From the NCBI GenBank assembly GCA_025998955.1, contig AP024676.1:1860001-1924000 (forward strand): 64,000 nucleotides of DNA, read 5' to 3'. The notes under the pieces were generated by a model, which did no database searches, was not told where the DNA came from, and saw only the letters and a list, made by a program, of their open reading frames with translations. Position numbers and translations under genes: made by a program. This document shows positions 26,658-39,569 of this stretch, in pieces (positions within the stretch are counted from its first letter, which is position 1; every line of letters begins with the position of its first letter). This DNA comes from Candidatus Roseilinea sp. GTDB lineage: Bacteria; Chloroflexota; Anaerolineae; J036; Brachytrichaceae.

Positions 26658-26720
26658 GCCAATCCTACCCAATCTCCAACCTCGATTCTCCATTCTCCAT
26701 TTTCAATTCTCAATTCCTAC
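26658..26720. repeat. Heptamer array at the 3' end of the cyclophilin-DsbA gene
   Basis: Nine units centred on TTCTCCA (two perfect copies, plus ATCTCCA, TTTTCAA and TTCTCAA). It runs from the stop codon of the upstream gene into the gap before the thioesterase gene. Confidence 0.75.
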
Positions 26721-28567
26721 TTCCTCTCCTCCACGGTCACCGATTGGATCACGTCGGCTTTAGTGTCGCCCTGAGCCGCAGTCAACGATTTGACCACGTC
26801 TAGGCCGGAAGTGATTTGGCCGATGACCGAGAAGCGTCCGTCCAGTTCCAACGTCGGCGAGTAGGTGAAGATGAACTGCGCGCTGCTGGTGTCGCTGCTG
26901 CCGAAGAGCGCAACCACGCCAGGCTTCGACATCGCCCCCGGTGTCAGCTCGACGCCACATGCAAAGCCGGGATTGCCGGCTACTGTGGGATTGCCCATCA
27001 GGATGGCACCGATCTGCTGGTCGTTCAGGACGACCGGCGCGCCGTCGAAGTAGCCCTGTTGTACCAGGAATACCGTCGCGTTGACGTTGACCGGGGCCAG
27101 CGACGGGTCGAGTTCGGCCACGATGTCGCCGCGGTTGGTCTTGACCGTCATCACATACTTGGCATCCTTGTTCGTGACTTGTTCGGGCTTGGCGAAGTCG
27201 AAGGTCTTGGTGCTGAGGCCGGCGGCGGACTTCGTCCGGCGGTCGGCGTAGTTACGCAGTTGTTCCGCCGTGTCCGGCTGCTGGAACGCCTGCACGGGAA
27301 TTTCGCTGCCGTCCAGGAAGAGTGAAGGCGTGCTGCTCACATTCGCTGCGTTGCCCGAATCCACGTCGCGCTGCACGCGCGCAGCGACGGCGTCGCTGGC
27401 CAAGTCGCGCTCGAACTGAGCGACGTCCAGCTTCAACGCCTCCGCGTAGGTTTTGAGCGTGGCCGTAATCTCGGCCAGCGGCTTAGCCGACCACTCGCTC
27501 TGCTTCTCGTAAAGCAAGTCGTGCATCTCCCAGAATTTGCCCTGCAGCGCAGCTGCTTCGGCAGCGCGGGCGGTGGGAATCGCTTTGTCGTGCTGCGGCA
27601 GCGGGAAATGGCGGAACACCAGGCGAACGGTGTCGCTCACTGTCCCCATCAGCGTCTTCATTTGGGGATGGAACGCGGCACAGGCCGGACACTGGAAGTC
27701 GCCATATTCGATGATCGTAGTTGCAGCCTGCGGATTGCCCTTCACGTGATCGCCGGCGTTCACGTTGAGCGGGAACGGTTCGCATGTCACCGGTTTGGGC
27801 AGCGGCGTGGGCGCTGGGATAGCCGTCGCCTGCGGCGCCGCAGCAGCGACGGCGCTGCCATCCGCCGTCGTAATCTCGATGCGCTGGATCACATCGCCGA
27901 CCTGAATGGCGCGCACCACATCCTGGCCGCGGATCGTCACGCCGAAGACGGTATAGTTGTTGTCCAGGTTGGGCTGCGCGCCGATGGTGATGTAGAACTG
28001 GCTGCCGCTGCTCGGCGTGCTCTCGGGCGGGCCGCCTTGGCGTGCCATGGCAATCGCGCCATCCACATGCGGCAGCTTGATCTCCGGCGGGATGTTATAG
28101 CCAGGCCCGCCGGTGCCGTTGCCGAGCGGATCACCGCCTTGGATGACGAAGCCCGGCTCCACGCGATGGAACGTCAGGCCATCATAGAAACCGTTCTGTG
28201 CCAGGTAGACGAAGTTGTTGACGGTTTGCGGGGCGGCCTGGGCATTCAGCTCCACGACGATGTCGCCCTTGGCCGTCTTGATGGTGGCGATGTACTTCTG
28301 CGCCGGGTCAATGGTCAGCGGCGGGGGCGCGCTGCCCACGCGCGAGCGCTCGCTGGGCGAGAGCTGGGCGAACGGCCGTGCCGCGCTCGAGGTCGCAGGC
28401 GAAGTGGCAACCACCGCTTGTGGCTGACCCACAACCACGTTGCCGGGCGTCGGTGTCGCCGAGTAAGGCGTCGCAGTAGGTAGATTTGCCGGCTGAGCAT
28501 CACAAGCAGAGAGGACCAGCGCTGCAGCGATGCTCAAAGCCACAGCGGCGCCCATACGTGTATTCAC
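26717..28567 (-). CDS. Cyclophilin-DsbA-cyclophilin fusion lipoprotein
   Basis: A 616-residue exported protein with lipobox LVLSAC and a Thr/Pro linker. Domain 1 (about 88-235) is a cyclophilin-type prolyl isomerase with NNFVYLAQNGFYDGLTFHRV and FVIQGGDP. Domain 2 (about 268-440) is a DsbA/thioredoxin_4 fold with active site DFQCPACAAF near 294. Domain 3 (about 460-614) is a second cyclophilin-like domain (VKTNRGDIVAELDPSLAPVN and LDGRFSVIGQITSG) that lacks the FHR and QGGDP signatures. This suggests an extracytoplasmic folding factor combining disulfide and proline isomerisation. Start is GTG at 28567 with AGGAGG 5 nt upstream. Confidence 0.85.
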   Translation of the reverse strand: MNTRMGAAVALSIAAALVLSACDAQPANLPTATPYSATPTPGNVVVGQPQAVVATSPATSSAARPFAQLSPSERSRVGSAPPPLTIDPAQKYIATIKTAKGDIVVELNAQAAPQTVNNFVYLAQNGFYDGLTFHRVEPGFVIQGGDPLGNGTGGPGYNIPPEIKLPHVDGAIAMARQGGPPESTPSSGSQFYITIGAQPNLDNNYTVFGVTIRGQDVVRAIQVGDVIQRIEITTADGSAVAAAAPQATAIPAPTPLPKPVTCEPFPLNVNAGDHVKGNPQAATTIIEYGDFQCPACAAFHPQMKTLMGTVSDTVRLVFRHFPLPQHDKAIPTARAAEAAALQGKFWEMHDLLYEKQSEWSAKPLAEITATLKTYAEALKLDVAQFERDLASDAVAARVQRDVDSGNAANVSSTPSLFLDGSEIPVQAFQQPDTAEQLRNYADRRTKSAAGLSTKTFDFAKPEQVTNKDAKYVMTVKTNRGDIVAELDPSLAPVNVNATVFLVQQGYFDGAPVVLNDQQIGAILMGNPTVAGNPGFACGVELTPGAMSKPGVVALFGSSDTSSAQFIFTYSPTLELDGRFSVIGQITSGLDVVKSLTAAQGDTKADVIQSVTVEERK

Positions 28568-28638
28568 AGAAGCCTCCTCGGGGAAAACTGCACGGCACTT
28601 GCGTTATTTTGAAAGCGATGTAAAGTGCCCATATCTCG

Positions 28639-28659
28639 ATATCCACAGGTTTATCCACA
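28639..28659 (+). promoter_or_regulatory. Pair of DnaA-box-like sites
   Basis: TTATCCACA (28651-28659) matches the E. coli DnaA-box consensus exactly, and ATATCCACA (28639-28647) differs at one base, 12 bp apart in the same orientation. They lie between two divergent genes, so a regulatory role is more plausible than an origin. Confidence 0.45.
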
Positions 28660-28803
28660 AAATGTGGTAGTCTATGCACATCCTGGCAGCAAGGATGCAC
28701 GAAGTTCGGACAAGACGCGGCATTATACCCGTCACGCCCGGCTCACCTTTCCATTATGCGCATCGTTGCTACAATCCCTTTTACAAGTGACGAGGTAAGA
28801 AGC

Positions 28804-29988
28804 ATGAGTCAACAAGCGAACGACATCAAGCCGCTGAGCCCGCGGCGCGTCTTGGCACTGTGCTTGAGCATAGTGCTCGGCTTCTTCGCCTTCGGCATCG
28901 CTACGCCGGCCCGAGCCGCGTCGCCGGAGCGCGCTGAAGTCAGTTCTTACACCTGCTTGTGGTATACCGTTCGCCGGGGCGACACGCTGGGCGAGCTGGC
29001 CATTCGCTACAACACGACGGTGCTCACTTTGCGCCGCGTGAATGGTCTAAGAACCACGCGCATCTTCGTTGGCCAGCGCTTGTGCATCCCGCGCTTTGCG
29101 CCGCCGGTTCCACCCCAACCTCCGGCCGGACCGTGGTTTGGCGAATATTGGAACAACACCATCCAGTCCGGCCCGCCGGCCCTCACGCGCAACGATGCGG
29201 CGATCAATTTCAACTGGGGGTTTGGCTCGCCGGATTTGCAACGTGTGCAGCCTGACTTCTTCTCGGCGCGCTGGACGCGCAAGATGAACTTCTCGGCCGG
29301 CGTGTGGCGCTTCTCGGCCGATGTAGATGACGGCATCCGCATCTGGGTGGACGGCCAGGTCGTGCTCGACACGCTCAACTTCGTCGGCCGGCAAACGCCG
29401 AGCGTGGATGTGCCCCTGACCCAAGGCACGCACGAAATTCGCGTGGACTACGTCGAGCAAACCCAACTGGCATTCATCAAACTGAGCATCACGCGCGTTG
29501 GCCCCGTGCCGCCGCAACCGCCACTGCCGCCCCCGGGCACCGGGTTCAACAACGGCCCGTGGACGGTGGACTTCTTCGCGAACCCGAACTTCGCAGGACC
29601 ACCGACTTCCACCTCGGTTGTGTGCTGCCTGCGCTTCGATTGGAACGGCGCGTCGCCGGCGCCCGGCGTGCCCGGCGCGTTCTTCACGGCGCGCTTCAGC
29701 CAGGTGCGCTACTTCCCAGCCGGCGTATACCAGTTCGTAGCGCGTGTGGATGACGGCATCCGCCTTTACTTGGACGGCAACCTGATCATGAACGAGTTCC
29801 GCGAGCAATCCACGCGCACCTTCACGGCCAACGCGAACCTGGGTGCCGGCAATCACTCGATCGTGATCGAATATGTCCAATACGGCGGCACGTCGAACCT
29901 ATCACTCTACTGGGACTTCCTCGGCGACCCCGGCGGGCCGCGCGCAGCGGCCATTGGGCCGGTGCCATACTTCCCCCCACTGCCATGA
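28804..29988 (+). CDS. Secreted LysM plus double PA14-like domain protein
   Basis: A 394-residue exported protein. A signal peptide (VLALCLSIVLGFFAFGIATPARA) is followed by one LysM domain (WYTVRRGDTLGELAIRYNTT) for peptidoglycan or glycan binding. Two PA14-type beta-barrels follow, each with the calcium/sugar-binding DDGIR motif (VDDGIRIWVDGQVVLD and VDDGIRLYLDGNLIMN). This is probably a cell-wall-anchored glycan-binding protein. The ATG at 28804 has GAGG 10 nt upstream and is favoured over 28756; TACAAT at 28770-28775 could be the -10 box. A strong terminator follows. Confidence 0.85.
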   Translation: MSQQANDIKPLSPRRVLALCLSIVLGFFAFGIATPARAASPERAEVSSYTCLWYTVRRGDTLGELAIRYNTTVLTLRRVNGLRTTRIFVGQRLCIPRFAPPVPPQPPAGPWFGEYWNNTIQSGPPALTRNDAAINFNWGFGSPDLQRVQPDFFSARWTRKMNFSAGVWRFSADVDDGIRIWVDGQVVLDTLNFVGRQTPSVDVPLTQGTHEIRVDYVEQTQLAFIKLSITRVGPVPPQPPLPPPGTGFNNGPWTVDFFANPNFAGPPTSTSVVCCLRFDWNGASPAPGVPGAFFTARFSQVRYFPAGVYQFVARVDDGIRLYLDGNLIMNEFREQSTRTFTANANLGAGNHSIVIEYVQYGGTSNLSLYWDFLGDPGGPRAAAIGPVPYFPPLP

Positions 29989-30007
29989 CGGCGGTGAGCG
30001 AATCACA

Positions 30008-30039
30008 GAACGGCGGGCGATGCGCCCGCCGTTCTTTTT
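30008..30039 (+). terminator. Rho-independent terminator
   Basis: A perfect 12-bp stem (GAACGGCGGGCG and CGCCCGCCGTTC) with a 3-nt loop is followed by five T. It is 20 bp past the LysM/PA14 stop, and the T-run touches the stop codon of the convergent gene. It is the only textbook intrinsic terminator in the window. Confidence 0.9.
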
Positions 30040-31711
30040 AGCGTAACCAGACCAACCGTTCGACTTGCCAGTAGGGGTGTTGGCTGCCCAGGTCAATCAG
30101 TTTGACGAGGTTGCTGCCATCGGCATTCATGATCCAGATCGCCCAATTGCCACCATCGCGATTGGAGATGAAAGCGATGCGTGAGCCATCCGGCGAAAAG
30201 GTGGGCGCGCCGCTGTTCGCCCCGAAGCCGGTCAGTTGCTGGAACGTCCCCGAAAGCGAAACGGTGTAAATCTCCCACGAGCCGGAGAAGTTGGACATGT
30301 AGATCAGCTTGTCGCCGCTCGGCGACCATTGCATGTTGATATCGCCGCTCGACGTGGTGAGTCGTCGCACGCTGCTCGGCTGATCGGGATTGATCAGATG
30401 GATGCCGCACTGGTCAGTGCACGTCTGGTAGGCAATCAGGCCAGCGGGCCCCCACACCGGATAGCTCCCGCTGGTCAGGATGGAGGGCGTGCCCGAGCCA
30501 TCGGCGGAACTGATCACCACCTTCCAGCCATCTTGATAGATCGAGTACACCATGCGCGTGCGATCCGGTGACAGGCTCGCGCGGTAGCTGGGCTGCGGAC
30601 CCGACCCGATTTGATAGGCTTTCGACGCCGCGCTGTCGTATACGTTGTAGCGGTACTGGTAGGTCGCGGGATCATATTGACTATAGAACAGGCGTCCGGT
30701 GATGCCGGCCGTGTTGAGGACGGTCACGGAGGAGCCTGTGTTCGCCTCTCCATTACCGATCGAAGCCGTTAGGCAACGCGCATCGGCGTCGCGTTGCTTC
30801 TCGGCCAGCGAAGTGTTCCGGTTGAATTGGGCAGCCCGTTCGTATTTCTTGGCAGCGGCGCACCAATCCCCAGCGCCGGCATAGGCATCGCCGGCGCGGA
30901 CATATGCTTCCAGCAACTTGGTGCCCACGTCGCGATAGCTCGGCGCACTGTTGTACAGGCTTTCCAGTTGGGCGATGCTCTTCTCCCAATCGGCCCCGAA
31001 ATAGTAGATGGCGGTCTGGTAAGCTGCGGCGAGGCGTCGCTCGCCCTCGACGCGGTCGCTCAACGGACGGATCGCCGCGGCGCGATCGAGGTCATATAGC
31101 CCCGACTCGATCTGGCCGGCGCGCAGCCGACTCAACCCGCGTTCCACCAGGGCCCGATAGCGCAGATCGCTCACCATCGCCACCTCGAAGCTGCTATCCA
31201 GGGCGATGAGCTGATCGGCCAGGCGGATGACCCCGTCCCAGTCCTGCTCCTCGCCGGCAGCCACGAGCGTTTGAAGCAGTTGGCGCTTGTCGGTGACAAC
31301 CGGCGTCGGCGTGGGCGTCGGCGGCGGGGGGGTGGGCGTTTGCGCCGCGATGGCCGTCGCAATCATGCTGCGCACGCCGTAGTTTTCGGGTTGATACTGC
31401 AAGATGTAGGCGTAATTCGCCTCGGCCAGGGCGTATTTACCCTCGCGCATTAGGGCGTTCGCTTTCTGAAGGCGATCGAGCAGCGAAGCCGAAACCGTCG
31501 CCGTGGCGCGCGCGGCTGCCTCGCGCTGGCCGGCTTGCGCGCCGGCCAGGCCGGCAGCCGTCACCATGGCAAGCAAGCCGCAAGCGAAGAGCGACACAAG
31601 CGCAACGAGCAGCACGGCGCGGCCGGTGCGGCGCCGGCGCACGGCCGGCGCGATGATGGTCGTTCGAGACGATGCAGCGTCAGCGGAGACGTTGGCAGAG
31701 CTATCGGTCAT
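30038..31711 (-). CDS. Membrane-anchored TPR and TolB-like beta-propeller protein
   Basis: A 557-residue protein. One N-terminal transmembrane segment (AVLLVALVSLFACGLLAMVTAAG) is followed by an extracytoplasmic TPR-like helical region (DRLQKANALMREGKYALAEANY onward) broken by a Pro/Thr linker. The C-terminal half has WD40-like PD40 repeats (MQWSPSGDKLIYMSN and PTFSPDGSRIAFISNRDG) as in TolB. A scaffold or envelope sensor is likely; no catalytic domain is seen. ATG 31711 is used; a TTG two codons earlier is possible. TATAAT on the minus strand (31738-31733) gives a very short leader. Confidence 0.8.
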   Translation of the reverse strand: MTDSSANVSADAASSRTTIIAPAVRRRRTGRAVLLVALVSLFACGLLAMVTAAGLAGAQAGQREAAARATATVSASLLDRLQKANALMREGKYALAEANYAYILQYQPENYGVRSMIATAIAAQTPTPPPPTPTPTPVVTDKRQLLQTLVAAGEEQDWDGVIRLADQLIALDSSFEVAMVSDLRYRALVERGLSRLRAGQIESGLYDLDRAAAIRPLSDRVEGERRLAAAYQTAIYYFGADWEKSIAQLESLYNSAPSYRDVGTKLLEAYVRAGDAYAGAGDWCAAAKKYERAAQFNRNTSLAEKQRDADARCLTASIGNGEANTGSSVTVLNTAGITGRLFYSQYDPATYQYRYNVYDSAASKAYQIGSGPQPSYRASLSPDRTRMVYSIYQDGWKVVISSADGSGTPSILTSGSYPVWGPAGLIAYQTCTDQCGIHLINPDQPSSVRRLTTSSGDINMQWSPSGDKLIYMSNFSGSWEIYTVSLSGTFQQLTGFGANSGAPTFSPDGSRIAFISNRDGGNWAIWIMNADGSNLVKLIDLGSQHPYWQVERLVWLR

Positions 31712-31780
31712 GATCAACTGTTGCGTGTTGCGATTATAGGCAGCACGAACACATCCAAGCGCACGTCCGAGCGACGGCCG

Positions 31781-31843
31781 GCATTCAGATTCCAGATCCC
31801 AGATTTCAGATTCCAGACACCGGAGAGTCCAGAAGCCAGATCA
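31781..31843. repeat. Heptamer array upstream of rpoC
   Basis: Nine 7-nt units around consensus GATTCCA (GATTCCA twice, GATCCCA, GATTTCA). It lies in the 440-bp gap between the divergent TPR/propeller gene and rpoC, upstream of the rpoC promoter. No gene is supported in the rest of this gap. Confidence 0.75.
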
Positions 31844-32018
31844 CGGAGGCACATCCTTGACAGCGTCACCGCGATGAACGCGCGGGGCGTCCGGATTCGG
31901 TCAGAACCGAGCAGCGAGGGCGCTGCGGGGCACTTACGAGACGGAGAGCGAACCGGCAACCGACCGGTCTCGTGGGCGAAGTAACCGTTACGCTGCGGCT
32001 GCTCAGCTTCAGCGACCC

Positions 32019-32046
32019 TTGACGCTTTCTGGAATCCCCGTAGAAT
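32019..32046 (+). promoter_or_regulatory. rpoC: Sigma-70-type promoter of rpoC
   Basis: TTGACG (32019-32024), a 16-bp spacer and TAGAAT (32041-32046), about 105 nt upstream of the rpoC ATG. The leader contains an imperfect hairpin (GCGCGAGCG with CGTTCGCGC) followed by a T-rich stretch at about 32098-32132, which could be an attenuator. Confidence 0.7.
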
Positions 32047-32155
32047 TGGAGTTGCCAATTAAAACGCAAACCGTCTCTTTCGTCAACTTGAGGTTCTAGC
32101 GCGAGCGATAACGTCGTTCGCGCCGTTTTGTCTTATCCAGGGGTGTAGATCACAA

Positions 32156-36511
<4,356 letters not shown>

Positions 36512-36545
36512 ACGCCACACCATAGCGTAACGCCCCCTCCTCCAC

Positions 36546-36583
36546 ACAACACAGGGCAGCCGTAATGGGCTGCCCTGTGTTGT
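36546..36583 (+). terminator. rpoC: Perfect 16-bp hairpin after rpoC
   Basis: ACAACACAGGGCAGCC, a 6-nt loop and the exact complement, 34 bp past the rpoC stop. The following bases are not a T-run, so it may be a processing or Rho-assisted end. Confidence 0.7.
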
Positions 36584-36641
36584 ATATCGCAGCACAAACA
36601 GCCCGAGCAACGCTGCGAAACCTCACGAATATAAACGTGCT

Positions 36642-36660
36642 CTTAACTGTCAGTTAACCA
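36642..36660 (+). promoter_or_regulatory. Candidate Pho box / palindromic operator
   Basis: Two TTAAC repeats start 11 bp apart (CTTAACTG, TCA, GTTAACCA), the spacing used by PhoB/PhoP-type regulators. The same bases also form the palindrome TTAACTG-T-CAGTTAA, which could instead bind the GntR regulator of this operon. A possible promoter (TTGTAT 36666-36671, 16 bp, TACACT 36688-36693) lies just downstream. Confidence 0.45.
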
Positions 36661-36724
36661 AAGCCTTGTATCTTCTGAATTACTGAATACACTTATTTGA
36701 CTAGCGACAAAAGGAGTGTGTGAC

Positions 36725-37846
36725 GTGAGGAATGCAAATGCAACTTTGTTGAGTGGCCTGTCCGCCATCGCACTCTTGATGGCGTCGTGCGCTACGGCAA
36801 TGCCGGCACCGCCCGCCGCACAGCAACCCCAGGCGACTGCCGCGCCGCCCGCTGCCCCTGCGGCGACGGAGGCGCCGGCACCTGCGGCTCCTGCTGGTGA
36901 CCGCGCCTCGTTAGTAGTGGCCTACAACAGCCCGGAGAAATGGGCGAACTGGGGCGGCGTGCTCAAGGCCTTCAGCGCCAAGACCGGCCTGCAAGCGCCC
37001 TCCGACCCGAAGAATTCCGGCCAGACCCTGGCGGCACTGAAGGCCGAGGCGGCTGCGCCCCAGGCCGACACGGCTTACTTCGGCATCGTGTTCGGCATTC
37101 AGGCCGGCGACGCCGATCTACTGGCACCTTACAAGCCGGCTGGCTTCGATGAGATCCCAGCAGGTTTGAAAGACCCAGAGGGCCGCTGGATGACTATCCA
37201 CCAGGGCACAGTGGCTTTCCTGGTCAACACGAAGGTGCTGGGTGACACACCGGTACCGCAGTGTTGGGCCGATCTGCTGAAGCCGGAGTACAAGGACAAG
37301 GTCGGCTTCCTCGACCCAACGCAAGCTGCAATCGGTTACTCGGTCGCCACAGCTGCCAATCTGGCACTCGGCGGCACGCTCGATAACTGGGATCCGGGCA
37401 TTCAGTATCTGGCACAGTTGAAGGCCAACGGACTGCAACTGCCGGCGCAGACCGCCACCGCGCTGGTTCAGCAGGGCGAGATCCCGATCCTGATTGACGC
37501 CGACTTCAACGGTTATCAGCTCAAGAACAACAACGACGCTCCGGTTGAGGTTGTCATCCCATGCGAAGGCTCGATCGCGATCCCGTACGTGATTGGCCTG
37601 GTGAAAGGTGCGCCGAACCCTGAGGGCGGCAAGAAGCTGCTCGACTTCGTCCTATCGGACGAGGGACAGGCGCTATTCGCCCAGAGCTACCTCCGCCCGA
37701 TCCGGCAGATCGCCATGGACCCGAAGCTTGCCGAGGGGATGCTGCCGGCAAGCGCTTACGAGAAGGTGATCGTGCCCGACTACGCTAAGATGCGCGCCGT
37801 GCAGGAGCAATTCAACGAGCGCTGGAAGGCCGAAGTTGTCCAGTGA
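36725..37846 (+). CDS. ABC transporter substrate-binding lipoprotein (Fe3+/phosphonate/thiamine type)
   Basis: A 373-residue class II periplasmic-binding-fold lipoprotein; the lipobox region LLMASC is followed by a Pro/Ala/Thr linker. The mature domain begins ASLVVAYNSPEKWANWGG. It resembles extracellular solute-binding family 1/6 members that serve iron(III), 2-aminoethylphosphonate, thiamine or putrescine importers. GTG 36725 has AAAGGAG 9 nt upstream and is preferred to GTG 36716. It heads a tight operon with two permeases and an ATPase. The Pho-box-like repeat upstream and the hydrolase at the operon's end make a phosphonate or phosphoester substrate attractive but unproven. Confidence 0.85.
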   Translation: MRNANATLLSGLSAIALLMASCATAMPAPPAAQQPQATAAPPAAPAATEAPAPAAPAGDRASLVVAYNSPEKWANWGGVLKAFSAKTGLQAPSDPKNSGQTLAALKAEAAAPQADTAYFGIVFGIQAGDADLLAPYKPAGFDEIPAGLKDPEGRWMTIHQGTVAFLVNTKVLGDTPVPQCWADLLKPEYKDKVGFLDPTQAAIGYSVATAANLALGGTLDNWDPGIQYLAQLKANGLQLPAQTATALVQQGEIPILIDADFNGYQLKNNNDAPVEVVIPCEGSIAIPYVIGLVKGAPNPEGGKKLLDFVLSDEGQALFAQSYLRPIRQIAMDPKLAEGMLPASAYEKVIVPDYAKMRAVQEQFNERWKAEVVQ

Positions 37847-38693
37847 CACTGTGGCGAAACAATCGCGTCAATCAGCATCGCGAGCGATGACAATGACATC
37901 GCTCGCGATGCCTGTGCTCGTCTTGTTAAGCCTGGCGCTCATCGCGCCGCTGGTCGTCCTGCTACGCCAGAGCCTCACAGGAGAAGGGGGTCAGCTCACC
38001 CTGGCGAACTATGCTGCACTGGTCACGTCGCTGGCCTACCGCCGCGCGCTGCTGAACAGCGTGCTGATTGCCGTGTCCTCTACCGCGCTGGCGCTGGCGC
38101 TTTGCCTGCCGGTGGCGATCTACATTGAGCGCTCGGTCAGCCGCTACCGGAACGCCCTAGCCGTCGCGCTGACCATTCCGCTCAGCCTGCCAGGCATCGT
38201 CATCGGGTTCTTCGTCATCTTGCTCTTTGGGCTGACCGGCATCGTCCCGCAGATCTTCTTGCTGATTACCGGTGAGCGCCAGTTCAACTTCGCCTATACG
38301 TTCTGGGGCATGTTGTTGGGCTACCTGTACTTTCAGATCCCACGCGCAGTGCTGGTGTTGCGCGGCGCGGTATCGGCGCTGTCTCAAGACGTGATTGACG
38401 TGAGCCGCACCCTCGGCGCGACACCCTGGCGCGTTTATCTGGATGTGATATTGCCGGCGCTGTCTCCCGCGCTGCTCAGCGCGGCAAGCGTGAGTCTGGC
38501 AACCGCGTTCGGCGCTTTCGGGACGGCCGCCACGCTCAGCCGCGGCTTTCGCGTGCTACCACTGGAGATCGCGTCTTTGTTCACCGAGAGCTTTCAAGTC
38601 GAACGCGCGGCAGGCTTGAGCATCGCGCTGACTTGTCTCACCGTCGCCGTGCTTTTCGGCCTGGGACGCGCTGGTGAGCGCGCGCAGCGGTGA
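37836..38693 (+). CDS. ABC transporter permease 1
   Basis: A 285-residue BPD-type inner-membrane permease with about six helices and the EAA-loop region VSRTLGATPWRVYLDVILPAL that docks the ATPase. It overlaps the binding-protein gene by 11 bp if translation starts at TTG 37836; GTG 37851 is also possible. It should form a heterodimeric channel with the next gene's product. Confidence 0.85.
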   Translation: MSSDTVAKQSRQSASRAMTMTSLAMPVLVLLSLALIAPLVVLLRQSLTGEGGQLTLANYAALVTSLAYRRALLNSVLIAVSSTALALALCLPVAIYIERSVSRYRNALAVALTIPLSLPGIVIGFFVILLFGLTGIVPQIFLLITGERQFNFAYTFWGMLLGYLYFQIPRAVLVLRGAVSALSQDVIDVSRTLGATPWRVYLDVILPALSPALLSAASVSLATAFGAFGTAATLSRGFRVLPLEIASLFTESFQVERAAGLSIALTCLTVAVLFGLGRAGERAQR

Positions 38694-38717
38694 TGTGCTG
38701 CACACAGCGAGGGGTAA

Positions 38718-39569
38718 ATGACAACACTACCAGATTCAGCTTACGGGTCGCAGGCTAACGTGAGCGCACGGAGGGAACAGCGCCGGCAGGCCCCCAATCC
38801 GATCATGGCGATTGGTCGCGGTTTTACATGGTTCGCCGTGCTCTTGTGCCTTGCGCCGATGCCGCTGTTGATCGTCGTAGCAACGACGGCCAATTGGCCG
38901 CTAGGCTTCTGGGCCGGCGGTTTTACCCTGGCCTGGCTGCGCGAAGGCTGGGCGACGGTGCATCCGTATGCGCTGTTCAGTTTGCGCCTGGCGCTCATCG
39001 TGTTGGCGATTGATCTAGCGGTAGGCATGCCGGCCGCTTGGTTGATCGCCCGGCACACCTTTCCCGGCCGGCCAGCGCTGTTAGCGCTGATCAACGCGCC
39101 GTTAGCCGTCCCCGGCATTGCCATCGCGCTGGCGTTGATTCTGGCTTACCCGTTAGCGCGCGCCAGCGGACTGTTGCTCATCGCCGGGCAAGTGGTGTAT
39201 ACGCTGCCGTTTCTCGTAGCAACGCTGGCGCCGGCGCTGGCGCAACCTGCCTTGATCGAGCGCGAGGCAGTGGCGCGCACGCTTGGTGCATCCGCCATGC
39301 AGCGGCTGCTGTACATTACACTGCCGGCGATTCGCAGCGCATTGCTGGCCGCGCTGATTCTGGTGTTTACGCTTTCTATGGGCGAGTTCAACGTATCGTT
39401 CTTTTTGTTCACGCCGCTGAACAAGACGCTGCCCATCGAGCTGTATTCGGCCTACATCACCAATCGGGTCGAGGTCGCTGCAGCGATCACGCTGATTTTT
39501 CTGGCCTTCGTCGTGCCGGCCGCCATCGCCATCGAGCGGCTAGGCGGCAGCAAGATAGGACAAGCATGA
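38718..39569 (+). CDS. ABC transporter permease 2
   Basis: A 283-residue BPD-type permease paired with the preceding one. About six hydrophobic helices and an EAA-like loop (VARTLGASAMQRLLYITLPAI) are seen. GAGGGG stands just upstream of ATG 38718. Its stop overlaps the ATPase start as ATGA, so the two are translationally coupled. Confidence 0.87.
   Translation: MTTLPDSAYGSQANVSARREQRRQAPNPIMAIGRGFTWFAVLLCLAPMPLLIVVATTANWPLGFWAGGFTLAWLREGWATVHPYALFSLRLALIVLAIDLAVGMPAAWLIARHTFPGRPALLALINAPLAVPGIAIALALILAYPLARASGLLLIAGQVVYTLPFLVATLAPALAQPALIEREAVARTLGASAMQRLLYITLPAIRSALLAALILVFTLSMGEFNVSFFLFTPLNKTLPIELYSAYITNRVEVAAAITLIFLAFVVPAAIAIERLGGSKIGQA

Noticed and set aside
28639-28659. Replication origin
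   Set aside because: Only two boxes, no dnaA/dnaN, no AT-rich unwinding element; gyrA is 20 kb away and not sufficient evidence.
28500-28700. Short minus-strand frame over the DnaA-box region
   Set aside because: It overlaps the true cyclophilin-DsbA start and the regulatory region and has no protein-like features.
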